Source: Candidatus Epulonipiscium sp. (GTDB lineage: Bacteria > Bacillota > Clostridia > Lachnospirales > Cellulosilyticaceae). Taken from it: 33,799 nt of DNA. Numbering within the stretch: the first letter of the stretch is position 1; every line of letters starts with the position of its first letter. The notes under the pieces are model-generated. The model saw nothing but the letters and a program-made list of their open reading frames with translations, was not told the origin of the DNA and searched no databases. A program made the translations under genes and the position numbers. Below, piece after piece: positions 15,475 through 23,197 of this stretch. Location of the stretch: positions 1 to 33,799 of the forward strand of contig JAAYSX010000088.1 of assembly GCA_012518255.1 (NCBI GenBank). The letters are read 5' to 3'.

Positions 15475-16609
15475 GTTAGGAATTGATTGTATAGATGAAT
15501 ATGACCATATTTTTCAAGGAAAAAAGGTAGGTCTTGTTACAAACCCAACAGGGGTTGATAGTGGGCTAGTTAGCACAATAGATATACTATTTGAAAAGAC
15601 AAATTTAACAGCGCTATATTCACCAGAACATGGAGTAAGGGGGGATATTCAGGCAGGAGAAAAAGTAGAAGATTATATAGATGAAAGCACAGGAATTAAG
15701 GTGTTTACTCTATATGGTAAAAATAAAAAGCCAACTAAAGAGGTATTAAACGGAATTGATATATTGGTAATAGATATTCAAGATGTTGGATCTAGGCTTT
15801 ATACCTATCTCTATACTATGGCATATTGCATGCAAAGTGCTAAGGAATATGGGAAAAAAATTGTTGTACTAGATAGGCCTAATCCTTTAGGAGGAGAGGT
15901 TGTAGAAGGGAATCTTGTTAAAGAAGGATTTACTTCCTTTATAGGACTTTACCCTATTCCTTACCGTTACGGACTTACCATAGGAGAATTGGCTAATTTC
16001 TTTAATGAAGAATATGAAATAAACTGTGATCTAACTGTTATACCCATGGAAGGATGGACAAGAGACATGCATTATGAGGATACTGGCTTAGAGTGGGTCC
16101 TGCCATCACCTAATATGCCTACTGTAGATACAGCATTCGCCTATAATGCAACTTGTATTTTTGAGGGAACTAATATATCGGAAGGCAGGGGAACGACTAA
16201 ACCTTTTGAATTTGTGGGGGCGCCATGGCTAGATGCGGAAAAACTAACTAAGACTATGAATAGTAAGGGTTTAAGTGGTGTTGCATTTAGGCCAGCATAT
16301 TTTACACCCACTTTTTCTAAACACAGGGAAGAACTTTGCAAGGGAGTACAGCTCCATATACTTGATAGGGAATCTTTTAATGCAACAGAGACATCGTTAC
16401 ATCTGCTAAGCGCAGTTAAGAGGCAAAACCCAGGGAAGTTTGAATACACTGAGCCATACACAGAAAGTGGCAAACACATGATAGATTATAATACAGGCTC
16501 AGACTATATTAGAAGCAATGATTTTAAGCCAGGGGAAACTTACAAGCAATGGCAAGAAGAAGCAGATATCTTTGAAAAACAAAAACAAGCTTATCACATT
16601 TATAAGTAG
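15461..16609 (+). CDS. namZ: NamZ-family (DUF1343, GH171) exo-beta-N-acetylmuramidase
   Basis: Predicted to cut non-reducing terminal MurNAc from peptidoglycan fragments such as MurNAc-GlcNAc. 382 residues; recognisable DUF1343 segments are G-L-V-T-N-P-T-G-V-D (24-33), Y-S-P-E-H-G-V-R-G (53-61, E56 a likely catalytic acid by homology), D-I-Q-D-V-G-S-R-L-Y-T-Y and D-R-P-N-P-L-G-G. The frame opens at 15431, but ATG 15461 follows GGAGGGAGC and starts at the family boundary. There is no signal peptide; the Bacillus subtilis enzyme YbbC/NamZ is secreted, so this one would act in the cytoplasm on imported glycan. nagZ follows after 10 bases, the same gene neighbourhood as in Bacillus. Confidence 0.92.
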   Translation: MPNIKLGIDCIDEYDHIFQGKKVGLVTNPTGVDSGLVSTIDILFEKTNLTALYSPEHGVRGDIQAGEKVEDYIDESTGIKVFTLYGKNKKPTKEVLNGIDILVIDIQDVGSRLYTYLYTMAYCMQSAKEYGKKIVVLDRPNPLGGEVVEGNLVKEGFTSFIGLYPIPYRYGLTIGELANFFNEEYEINCDLTVIPMEGWTRDMHYEDTGLEWVLPSPNMPTVDTAFAYNATCIFEGTNISEGRGTTKPFEFVGAPWLDAEKLTKTMNSKGLSGVAFRPAYFTPTFSKHREELCKGVQLHILDRESFNATETSLHLLSAVKRQNPGKFEYTEPYTESGKHMIDYNTGSDYIRSNDFKPGETYKQWQEEADIFEKQKQAYHIYK

Positions 16610-16619
16610 GAGGCACTAG

Positions 16620-18191
16620 ATGAACTTAGCACAAAAAATAGGGCAATTATTAGTTGTAGGATTTGACGGAACAGAAGTAAATGACCATATAAAAAATATG
16701 ATTACTACCTATCACGTAGGGAATATTATTTTATTCGAAAGAAATTATGAATCTCCAAAGCAACTTTTTACACTTGTTCAAGATCTTCAAAAGATTGCTA
16801 TAGAAAGTAATGGTTACCCACTTTTTGTTACTATTGATCAGGAAAATGGGATTGTAACTCGTATACATGATGGTATAACGGTTTTTCCAGGTAGCATGGC
16901 TCAAAGTGCTGGGGCTACGATAGAAGAAAGTAGAAAAGTAGCTCAATATACAGGAGAAGGACTCAGGGCATTGGGAGTGAATTTCAATCTGGCCCCAAGT
17001 GTAGATATAAATAATAATCCAAGTAACCCGGTGATAGGTGTAAGGAGTTTTGGTGAGACCGCAGAGCAAGTAGCAGAAAGGTCTAATGCATATATTGAAG
17101 GTATGCAAGAAACAGGGGTTATAGCAACTGCAAAACATTTCCCAGGCCACGGAGATACTAATGTAGATTCTCATTTAGATTTGCCAGTAATATCCCATAG
17201 TAAAGAAAGATTAGAGAAAGTAGAGCTATATCCTTTTAAGGAAGCTATAAAACATGGTGTTAAGGCAATAATGAGTGCCCATATAAAATTCCCTGCCTAT
17301 GAACCTAAGGATCTTCCAGGAACCCTATCATACCCTATACTTACTAATCTTTTAAGGGAAGAACTAGGATATGAAGGTATTGTTATTACGGATTGTATGG
17401 AGATGGAAGCTATTGATACTTACTATGGTACAAGCAAAGCCACTCCTATGGCCATAGCAGCAGGTGCAGACCTTGTATGCATATCTTCAAGTGAGGAAAA
17501 ACAGGCTAAGGCAATATCAGAGATCTACCATGCACTTGAAGTGGGGACACTTACACAAGATAGAATAGAACAATCACTAAGTCGTATTATGGAAATAAAA
17601 AATACTTATGATGTAGATAGTATTATTAATACGTCGTACGCTGACGTTGAAGATAAACTTTATAGGAAAGAGCATCAAGACCTTGCTAGAAAGATTAGTA
17701 ATCAAAGTATTACAGTATTAAAGAACAATGGACTTATCCCAATTAAAGCGGAAGAAATAATGATTATTGCCCCAAGTGGAAGGGTTCTTACAGGCGCCGA
17801 TGGGGTTAAGCTTGCACCAAACTTTGCTAGCTACTTTGCTGATAAGGTTATAAATAAGAAAATAAATGTTATAGAACTTGGTGATAGTTTAACAGATAAG
17901 GAAATAAAGGACATCACATCGGAAGCAGCAAATAAAGAGTTGGTTATTTATTGTACCCATAATGCTACCCTAGATCCTAGGCAAATTGAATTAGGGGAAG
18001 GGTTATTATCGGTTAACAAGAACCTTATTCTTATACCAATGAGGATACCATATGACGTAGAAAAGTTACAAGGAGTAGAAAACTGTTTGCTACCTTATGA
18101 ATATACTATGAATTCCATGGATAGCTTAGTTGGAGTGCTAATGGGAAGCGTAGAAGGAAATAGCAAATTGCCAGTTACTATAAATATTTAA
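16620..18191 (+). CDS. nagZ: NagZ-type GH3 beta-N-acetylglucosaminidase
   Basis: Removes non-reducing GlcNAc from muropeptides or GlcNAc-MurNAc-type disaccharides. 523 residues with a GH3 barrel (about 1-340) and a second C-terminal domain. The NagZ signature K-H-F-P-G-H-G-D-T-N-V-D-S-H lies at 172-185, containing the H177/D179 general acid pair unique to this GH3 branch; D258 in V-I-T-D-C-M-E-M is the nucleophile. There is no signal peptide, so it is cytoplasmic, unlike the longer secreted form of Bacillus. ATG at 16620 follows TAGGAGGC, which overlaps the namZ stop. It is followed 36 bases later by the regulator. Confidence 0.95.
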   Translation: MNLAQKIGQLLVVGFDGTEVNDHIKNMITTYHVGNIILFERNYESPKQLFTLVQDLQKIAIESNGYPLFVTIDQENGIVTRIHDGITVFPGSMAQSAGATIEESRKVAQYTGEGLRALGVNFNLAPSVDINNNPSNPVIGVRSFGETAEQVAERSNAYIEGMQETGVIATAKHFPGHGDTNVDSHLDLPVISHSKERLEKVELYPFKEAIKHGVKAIMSAHIKFPAYEPKDLPGTLSYPILTNLLREELGYEGIVITDCMEMEAIDTYYGTSKATPMAIAAGADLVCISSSEEKQAKAISEIYHALEVGTLTQDRIEQSLSRIMEIKNTYDVDSIINTSYADVEDKLYRKEHQDLARKISNQSITVLKNNGLIPIKAEEIMIIAPSGRVLTGADGVKLAPNFASYFADKVINKKINVIELGDSLTDKEIKDITSEAANKELVIYCTHNATLDPRQIELGEGLLSVNKNLILIPMRIPYDVEKLQGVENCLLPYEYTMNSMDSLVGVLMGSVEGNSKLPVTINI

Positions 18192-18227
18192 TGTGTAGGG
18201 ACAAGTAACAAGAATAAGGGGGAGTAT

Positions 18228-19073
18228 ATGAATTGTTTGATATCAATTAGGCAGCTTTATGAGGAACTAACAAAGACAGAAAAGAAAATAGCAAATGTTA
18301 TATCTAATGAACCAGAGCATGTGATAGGCCTGACAATACATGAACTTGCAAAATACAGTGATACATCACCAGCTTCAGTTGCTAGGTTCGCAAAAAGGAT
18401 AGGTTTTGACAGTTATGGGGATATGAAAATTGAACTAGCAAGAAATATTGAAGCGGAGAGTACACCAGAGATTAATACACTGCTTAAATCTGATGATAGC
18501 CTAGAAATTATCTCAAAAAAGATTGTTAATAATATAGGATTAACACTAGAGGAAACACTGGGCCTTATGGATTTTGATAATATTGTAAAAGCTGTTGAAG
18601 CTTTAAGGGCTGCCGATACCATATACCTTTTTGGCGTGGGAGCTTCAGCTGTAGTTGCCCAAGATATGCAGCAAAAACTTGTTCGTATTAATAAAAGATG
18701 CGTTTTTCATACTGATTATCATCTTGGACTTGCCTCATCCACCCATATTAAACCAGAGGATGTAGTTGTTGCTTTTTCATACCAAGGACAAACCAAAGAG
18801 GTACATGAAGCGATTAGGCAAGCAAAAATTAATGGGGCAACCTGCATTGGAATAACCAGATGCCTTACTAATCCTATCCACGATTTAGTTGATATTCTTA
18901 TAGGACTGCCTAACATAGAACAGGGTATACGTATAGGTGCCGTCCAGTCAAGGTATGCACAGTTATTGGTAGTTGATATTTTGTTTGCAGGTATTGCAAA
19001 AGAAAACTTTGAAGTTACTGAAGGATATTTAGTGAAAACTCAGCAATTAATAGAAAAACTAAAGGAAAAATGA
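18228..19073 (+). CDS. murR: RpiR-family regulator, MurR-like
   Basis: A 281-residue regulator with an N-terminal helix-turn-helix of the RpiR type (T-I-H-E-L-A-K-Y-S-D-T-S-P-A-S-V-A-R-F-A) and a C-terminal SIS domain (about 120-250; G-V-G-A-S-A-V-V-A-Q-D and S-Y-Q-G-Q-T-K-E) that senses a phosphosugar. In E. coli and Bacillus, MurR responds to MurNAc-6-phosphate. ATG at 18228 follows AAGGGGGAG. Last gene of unit 1; its stop is followed at once by a TGAAA-N5-TTTCA palindrome and a terminator. It most likely controls both amino-sugar units. Confidence 0.88.
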   Translation: MNCLISIRQLYEELTKTEKKIANVISNEPEHVIGLTIHELAKYSDTSPASVARFAKRIGFDSYGDMKIELARNIEAESTPEINTLLKSDDSLEIISKKIVNNIGLTLEETLGLMDFDNIVKAVEALRAADTIYLFGVGASAVVAQDMQQKLVRINKRCVFHTDYHLGLASSTHIKPEDVVVAFSYQGQTKEVHEAIRQAKINGATCIGITRCLTNPIHDLVDILIGLPNIEQGIRIGAVQSRYAQLLVVDILFAGIAKENFEVTEGYLVKTQQLIEKLKEK

Positions 19074-19088
19074 TGAAATTAAGTTTCA
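19074..19088. promoter_or_regulatory. Predicted MurR operator, site 2
   Basis: TGAAATTAAGTTTCA begins at the base after the murR stop codon. The five-base arms are perfect. It lies exactly 100 bases upstream of the site at 19174. It is not at a promoter itself, so it would act as an auxiliary site, or it is a coincidence. Confidence 0.4.
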
Positions 19089-19132
19089 GGCACATTTTAC
19101 CTATGCTTTATGGTAAAGTGTGCCTTTCTTTT
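19089..19132 (+). terminator. Terminator closing amino-sugar unit 1
   Basis: GGCACATTTTACC (19089-19101) pairs with GGTAAAGTGTGCC (19112-19124) with one G-U pair, followed by TTTCTTTT. Confidence 0.85.
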
Positions 19133-19172
19133 CTGATAAAAGATAATTTTTTCCTAAAATTATTAAAAAGTA

Positions 19173-19201
19173 TTGAAATATTATTTCTTATGGTGTATAC
19201 T
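19173..19201 (+). promoter_or_regulatory. Promoter of amino-sugar unit 2 with MurR operator site 3
   Basis: TTGAAA (19173-19178), a 17-base spacer and TATACT (19196-19201). TGAAATATTATTTCT (19174-19188) contains the perfect 5-3-5 inverted repeat GAAAT-ATT-ATTTC and overlaps the -35 box in the same way as at 14455. The remaining 120 bases to the start codon are very AT-rich and show no riboswitch that I recognise. Confidence 0.7.
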
Positions 19202-19322
19202 AGATACATAATCAATATATATAATGTAATTAAGTAAATAAATATGTATAAATTATACAAAATATATTTTTTGTAAATATAAGCTGAAGCAAGAATGGAA
19301 AATTAATAAGGAGAGATTAACT

Positions 19323-20324
19323 ATGTGCAAGCCATATATAATAGGTGTTGATGGAGGAAATACAAAAACCGACTACTTTTTATTTGATTTAGAAGGAAAT
19401 TTTATTTCAAGTATAAGGGCAGGAACTTGTAGTCATGAATCTTTACCAGATAGTTATGAAGGTACATATAATGAAATGAAAAAACGTATTAATCAATTAC
19501 TTTCTAAGGAAAACCTTACATTAGATGATATAGAACTTGGGGTCTTTGGGCTCGCAGGTCTGGATGTACCTAAGCAAAAAGAAAAATTAGATGAGGTAAT
19601 TAGAAAGATAGGTTTTACAAATTTCGTAGCAGAAAATGATGGTTACCTGGGTTTAAAAGCGGGGAGTAAGACAGGAGCAGGGATTTGCTCTATCAATGGT
19701 ACAGGCACAGTTACAACAGGAATAGATCAAAATGGAAACAGGCTACAGATAGGTGGGGTAGGCTATATAGCAGGTGATGATGCAGGTGGTGCCTTTATAA
19801 CAAGGGAGCTTTTGAGGCAGGTACATAATGCGCTTTACAGATGCGGTAAAGACTCAAGTCTTGTAGAACCTACACTTAAACTTCTAGGAGTAGAGGATAA
19901 GATTTACTATATTCAAGCTATTAGTGAATTATATAGGGCTCGTTTTTCACACACACCTTATGTAAAACTAGTATTTGAACATGCGGATAATGGTGATGAG
20001 TTAGCACTAGAAATTATTGATAAGGTGGCCGAGGCGCTTGCTAGATCTACAGCAGGATGTATTAATAACCTGAATTTCCATAAAGACAAAAAGGTGGAAA
20101 TAATCCTTGCAGGATCAGTATGGGTAAAGCCTGATACAACAATACTCATTGATGCATACAAGGAATATGTAGAGGAATTTACAAGCTATCAATGTGAATA
20201 TATTATTTTACAAGTACCGCCAGGTATAGGTGCTGTTTTATGGGCCTTAGAACTAGCCCACAGAAGACCAGTAGACGAGGAAGTAAAGAAGCGGATTATA
20301 AGAGAGATGAGTGTCTTGTTATAA
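19323..20324 (+). CDS. Second BadF/BcrA-type amino-sugar kinase
   Basis: A 333-residue ASKHA kinase, clearly different from the first: phosphate-1 loop G-V-D-G-G-N-T-K-T-D (8-17), catalytic Asp candidate D106 (A-E-N-D-G-Y), phosphate-2 N-G-T-G-T (125-129) and G-V-G-Y-I-A-G-D-D-A-G-G-A-F (145-158). It starts a new transcription unit and is followed by murQ after 29 bases. Having two kinases suggests a division of labour, for example one for MurNAc (feeding MurQ) and one for GlcNAc or for a disaccharide that GH4 then cleaves. Which is the MurK counterpart cannot be decided from sequence by eye. Ribosome site AAGGAGAG before ATG 19323. Confidence 0.83.
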   Translation: MCKPYIIGVDGGNTKTDYFLFDLEGNFISSIRAGTCSHESLPDSYEGTYNEMKKRINQLLSKENLTLDDIELGVFGLAGLDVPKQKEKLDEVIRKIGFTNFVAENDGYLGLKAGSKTGAGICSINGTGTVTTGIDQNGNRLQIGGVGYIAGDDAGGAFITRELLRQVHNALYRCGKDSSLVEPTLKLLGVEDKIYYIQAISELYRARFSHTPYVKLVFEHADNGDELALEIIDKVAEALARSTAGCINNLNFHKDKKVEIILAGSVWVKPDTTILIDAYKEYVEEFTSYQCEYIILQVPPGIGAVLWALELAHRRPVDEEVKKRIIREMSVLL

Positions 20325-20353
20325 AGACTAATCATTATTGAAAGGTGATAGAT

Positions 20354-21262
20354 ATGGATACTAAAATAAAAAAGACGGGGTGTATGATTACAGAAAGTAA
20401 CAATAAAGATACTACAGATATTGATTCGGTAACCACATTAGAGATGGTAAAATTAATGAATATGCAAGACCACTTAGTAGCAGAAGCAGTAGAAAAAGAG
20501 CTACCATACATAGCAGAAGCCATTGATTACATATCAGAAGGATTCCAAAAAGGTGGAAGGCTACTTTACTTTGGCGCAGGAACAAGTGGAAGATTAGGGG
20601 TGTTAGATGCCTCGGAGTGCATGCCGACTTTTGGTGTAAATGAAGAAATGGTTCAAGGGTATATAGCAGGTGGAGATTACGCCCTTAGAAATGCCATAGA
20701 AGGAGCAGAAGACGACTATCAGTCTGGTGCAGATATGGTAGAAGAGCTTAATATAAATGAAAAAGATATTGTTGTTGGTATAACAGCAAGTGGAAATACA
20801 CCTTATGTTTTAGGAGCCATTGAAAAAGCTAATAATATAGGATGTACAACAATAGGGGTCACTAATAACCCTGACACCAAATTACATGATGCATGTAGAG
20901 TAACAATTGCTCCCCTTGTAGGTCCGGAAGTAATACAAGGATCAACAAGGATGAAGGCTGGTACCTCACAAAAACTTGTTTTAAATATGCTAACAACAGG
21001 CTCTATGATAAAGATAGGAAAAGTTTATAAGAACTATATGGTTGACATGAAAGCTACCAATAATAAACTATTTGATAGGGCAATTAGACTTGTTATGGAA
21101 ACAACAAAAGTAAGTTATGACAAAGCTTTAGAAGTACTTAAGGAATGTGACTTTCATGTTAAGTTAGCTATTGTAATGATTCAAAAAGAATGTAATATAG
21201 AAGAAGCAAAAGAACTTTTAGATAGTGCAAATGGTTACATTGCACATGCACTAGATTTATAA
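20354..21262 (+). CDS. murQ: N-acetylmuramic acid 6-phosphate etherase
   Basis: Cleaves the lactyl ether of MurNAc-6-phosphate to give GlcNAc-6-phosphate and D-lactate, the committing step of MurNAc use. 302 residues with one SIS domain: G-A-G-T-S-G-R-L-G (74-82), the conserved A-S-E-C-M-P-T-F with E88, and G-A-E-D-D with E119, matching the two catalytic glutamates of E. coli MurQ. A GTG nine bases upstream is part of the ribosome site GAAAGGTG; ATG 20354 is preferred. No nagA or nagB is in the window, so the GlcNAc-6-phosphate must be handled by genes elsewhere. Confidence 0.96.
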   Translation: MDTKIKKTGCMITESNNKDTTDIDSVTTLEMVKLMNMQDHLVAEAVEKELPYIAEAIDYISEGFQKGGRLLYFGAGTSGRLGVLDASECMPTFGVNEEMVQGYIAGGDYALRNAIEGAEDDYQSGADMVEELNINEKDIVVGITASGNTPYVLGAIEKANNIGCTTIGVTNNPDTKLHDACRVTIAPLVGPEVIQGSTRMKAGTSQKLVLNMLTTGSMIKIGKVYKNYMVDMKATNNKLFDRAIRLVMETTKVSYDKALEVLKECDFHVKLAIVMIQKECNIEEAKELLDSANGYIAHALDL

Positions 21263-21293
21263 AAAGGGGTTAGGTAGAAAGGAGAACACAAAG

Positions 21294-22241
21294 ATGAAAA
21301 GGAGAAAAAACAAACAAGCTAAAGAGCCTATAGATTTTCAAATAGTTAAAAGAAGAATTTGGCGAGATAGATATATGTACCTTATGGTTTTACCAGTACT
21401 TACTTATTTTATTATTTTTAAATACCTACCTATGTGGTGGTTGAGGATTGCTTTTTATGACTATAAGATATTAAAAGGATTTTCGGGGAGTAAATTTGTA
21501 GGTTTAGATAACTTTAGAGTTTTTCTAAGTAATCCAGACTTCCTTCAAATATTATGGAATACATTATGGCTGAATATATTAAACCTAGCATTTGTATTTA
21601 CAGCACCCATATTATTTGCACTGTTACTTAACGAACTTTCACATAGGCGATTTAAGAAAACTGTTCAAACAATTAGTTACTTGCCTCACTTTTTATCTAT
21701 GGTAGTTGTAACAAGTATGATAACGACTTTCCTTTCACCGTCCCTAGGGGTTTTGAATGGAATTATTAAATCCATGGGAGGAGAAACAATACATTTTCTA
21801 GGCCAACCAAAATACTTTAGATCCATAATGACAATCTCAGGTATTTGGCAGGGAGTAGGCTGGGGTTCTATTATTTATCTGTCAGCCTTATCGGGTATAG
21901 ACCAAGAACAGTATGAAGCAGCAGTAGTAGATGGTGCTTCGCGTTTCCAGCAAATAAGACATATTACATTTCCGGGTATGCAGGGTACCATAGTGATTAT
22001 GTTAATTTTGCAAATAGGTAACCTATTATCTGTAGGATTTGAAAAGGTATATCTCTTACAAAATGCACAGAACATGGGAGTATCTGAAGTATTATCCACC
22101 TATGTTTATAAAATGGGAATGCAAAATTCTAACTATAGCTTGGCAACAGCAGTAGGACTGTTTAACTCGATTATAAGCTTTGCACTTGTATTATTTGCCA
22201 ACCATATGAGTAAGAAATATTCAGATTCAGGTCTAATTTAA
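21294..22241 (+). CDS. Lpl-type sugar ABC permease 1
   Basis: One of two membrane subunits of the importer in the amino-sugar unit. 315 residues, about six membrane segments, and the conserved EAA loop at about 208-228 (E-A-A-V-V-D-G-A-S-R-F-Q-Q-I-R-H-I-T-F-P) that docks to the ATPase. Resembles LplB/YteP-type permeases, whose systems import oligosaccharides and lack their own ATPase gene. Start ATG 21294 follows AAGGAG. By context the cargo is a peptidoglycan sugar or muropeptide. Confidence 0.9.
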   Translation: MKRRKNKQAKEPIDFQIVKRRIWRDRYMYLMVLPVLTYFIIFKYLPMWWLRIAFYDYKILKGFSGSKFVGLDNFRVFLSNPDFLQILWNTLWLNILNLAFVFTAPILFALLLNELSHRRFKKTVQTISYLPHFLSMVVVTSMITTFLSPSLGVLNGIIKSMGGETIHFLGQPKYFRSIMTISGIWQGVGWGSIIYLSALSGIDQEQYEAAVVDGASRFQQIRHITFPGMQGTIVIMLILQIGNLLSVGFEKVYLLQNAQNMGVSEVLSTYVYKMGMQNSNYSLATAVGLFNSIISFALVLFANHMSKKYSDSGLI

Positions 22242-22255
22242 AAGGAGGGGTTAAA

Positions 22256-23149
22256 TTGGCAATAGTTAATGAAAATAGTAAGACTGAAAAAGCATTTGAT
22301 ATATTTAATGTCATATTTATGATATTGCTATGTATAGCCTTTATTTATCCAGTACTTAATGTACTTGCAATATCATTAAGTGGAAGTGCACCAATTTTAC
22401 GTGGTGAAGTGACATTTTATCCTAAGGATTTAGATTTTAGTGGTTATAAAAATGTTCTTGGAAATTCACATATTTGGAGATCCTATGCCAATACTATCTT
22501 TGTAGCTGGAGTAGGATGTGTCCTAAGTCTGGCAATGACCTGTCTTGCGGCATATCCAATGGCCTTTGGAGACTTCTATGGTAAGAAATTATATAGCTAC
22601 ATGATTTTATTTACTATGTGGTTTAGTGGTGGGCTTATACCAACTTATTTAGTAATGACTAAACTAAACCTTATAGATTCACATTGGGCACTAATTTTAA
22701 ACTTCTTGTGTGCGCCATATTATGTTATTGTACTTAAAAGTTTTTTCCAGTCAATTCCGGATTCTTTAATTGAATCTGCTAAGCTAGATGGGGCTAATGA
22801 TTTTGTTTGTATGATTAAGATTGTATTACCACTATCTAAACCAGCTCTTGCAACGATCGCATTATGGATTATCGTTGCCCACTGGAATGATTTCATTGGG
22901 CCTTTAATGTATTTAAATAAACGTAGTCTTTACACACTACAAGTTTTATTAAATGATATTGTATTACAAGCTTCAGGAGCAATGTACGAAATGAGTGATG
23001 CCGTACAAGCTGGGGATGGCAGTATGACTATACCACAGCAGGTGCAAAATGCAGTTATATTTGCATCCATGGTTCCAATGCTTATAATATATCCATTTGT
23101 ACAAAAGTACTTTGTAAAAGGAGTTATGCTTGGCTCTGTAAAGGGCTAA
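22256..23149 (+). CDS. Lpl-type sugar ABC permease 2
   Basis: Partner membrane subunit, 297 residues, about six membrane segments, EAA loop E-S-A-K-L-D-G-A-N-D-F-V-C-M-I-K-I-V-L-P, C-terminus F-V-K-G-V-M-L-G-S-V-K-G typical of LplC/YtcP. The start is a TTG at 22256 placed five bases after AAGGAGGGG; no in-frame ATG nearby fits the family start, so the TTG start is accepted. Starts 14 bases after permease 1. Confidence 0.9.
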   Translation: MAIVNENSKTEKAFDIFNVIFMILLCIAFIYPVLNVLAISLSGSAPILRGEVTFYPKDLDFSGYKNVLGNSHIWRSYANTIFVAGVGCVLSLAMTCLAAYPMAFGDFYGKKLYSYMILFTMWFSGGLIPTYLVMTKLNLIDSHWALILNFLCAPYYVIVLKSFFQSIPDSLIESAKLDGANDFVCMIKIVLPLSKPALATIALWIIVAHWNDFIGPLMYLNKRSLYTLQVLLNDIVLQASGAMYEMSDAVQAGDGSMTIPQQVQNAVIFASMVPMLIIYPFVQKYFVKGVMLGSVKG

Positions 23150-23197
23150 AGTTAACAAAACATATAAAAATAAAGCTAAAAAAGGGAGGATTTTATA

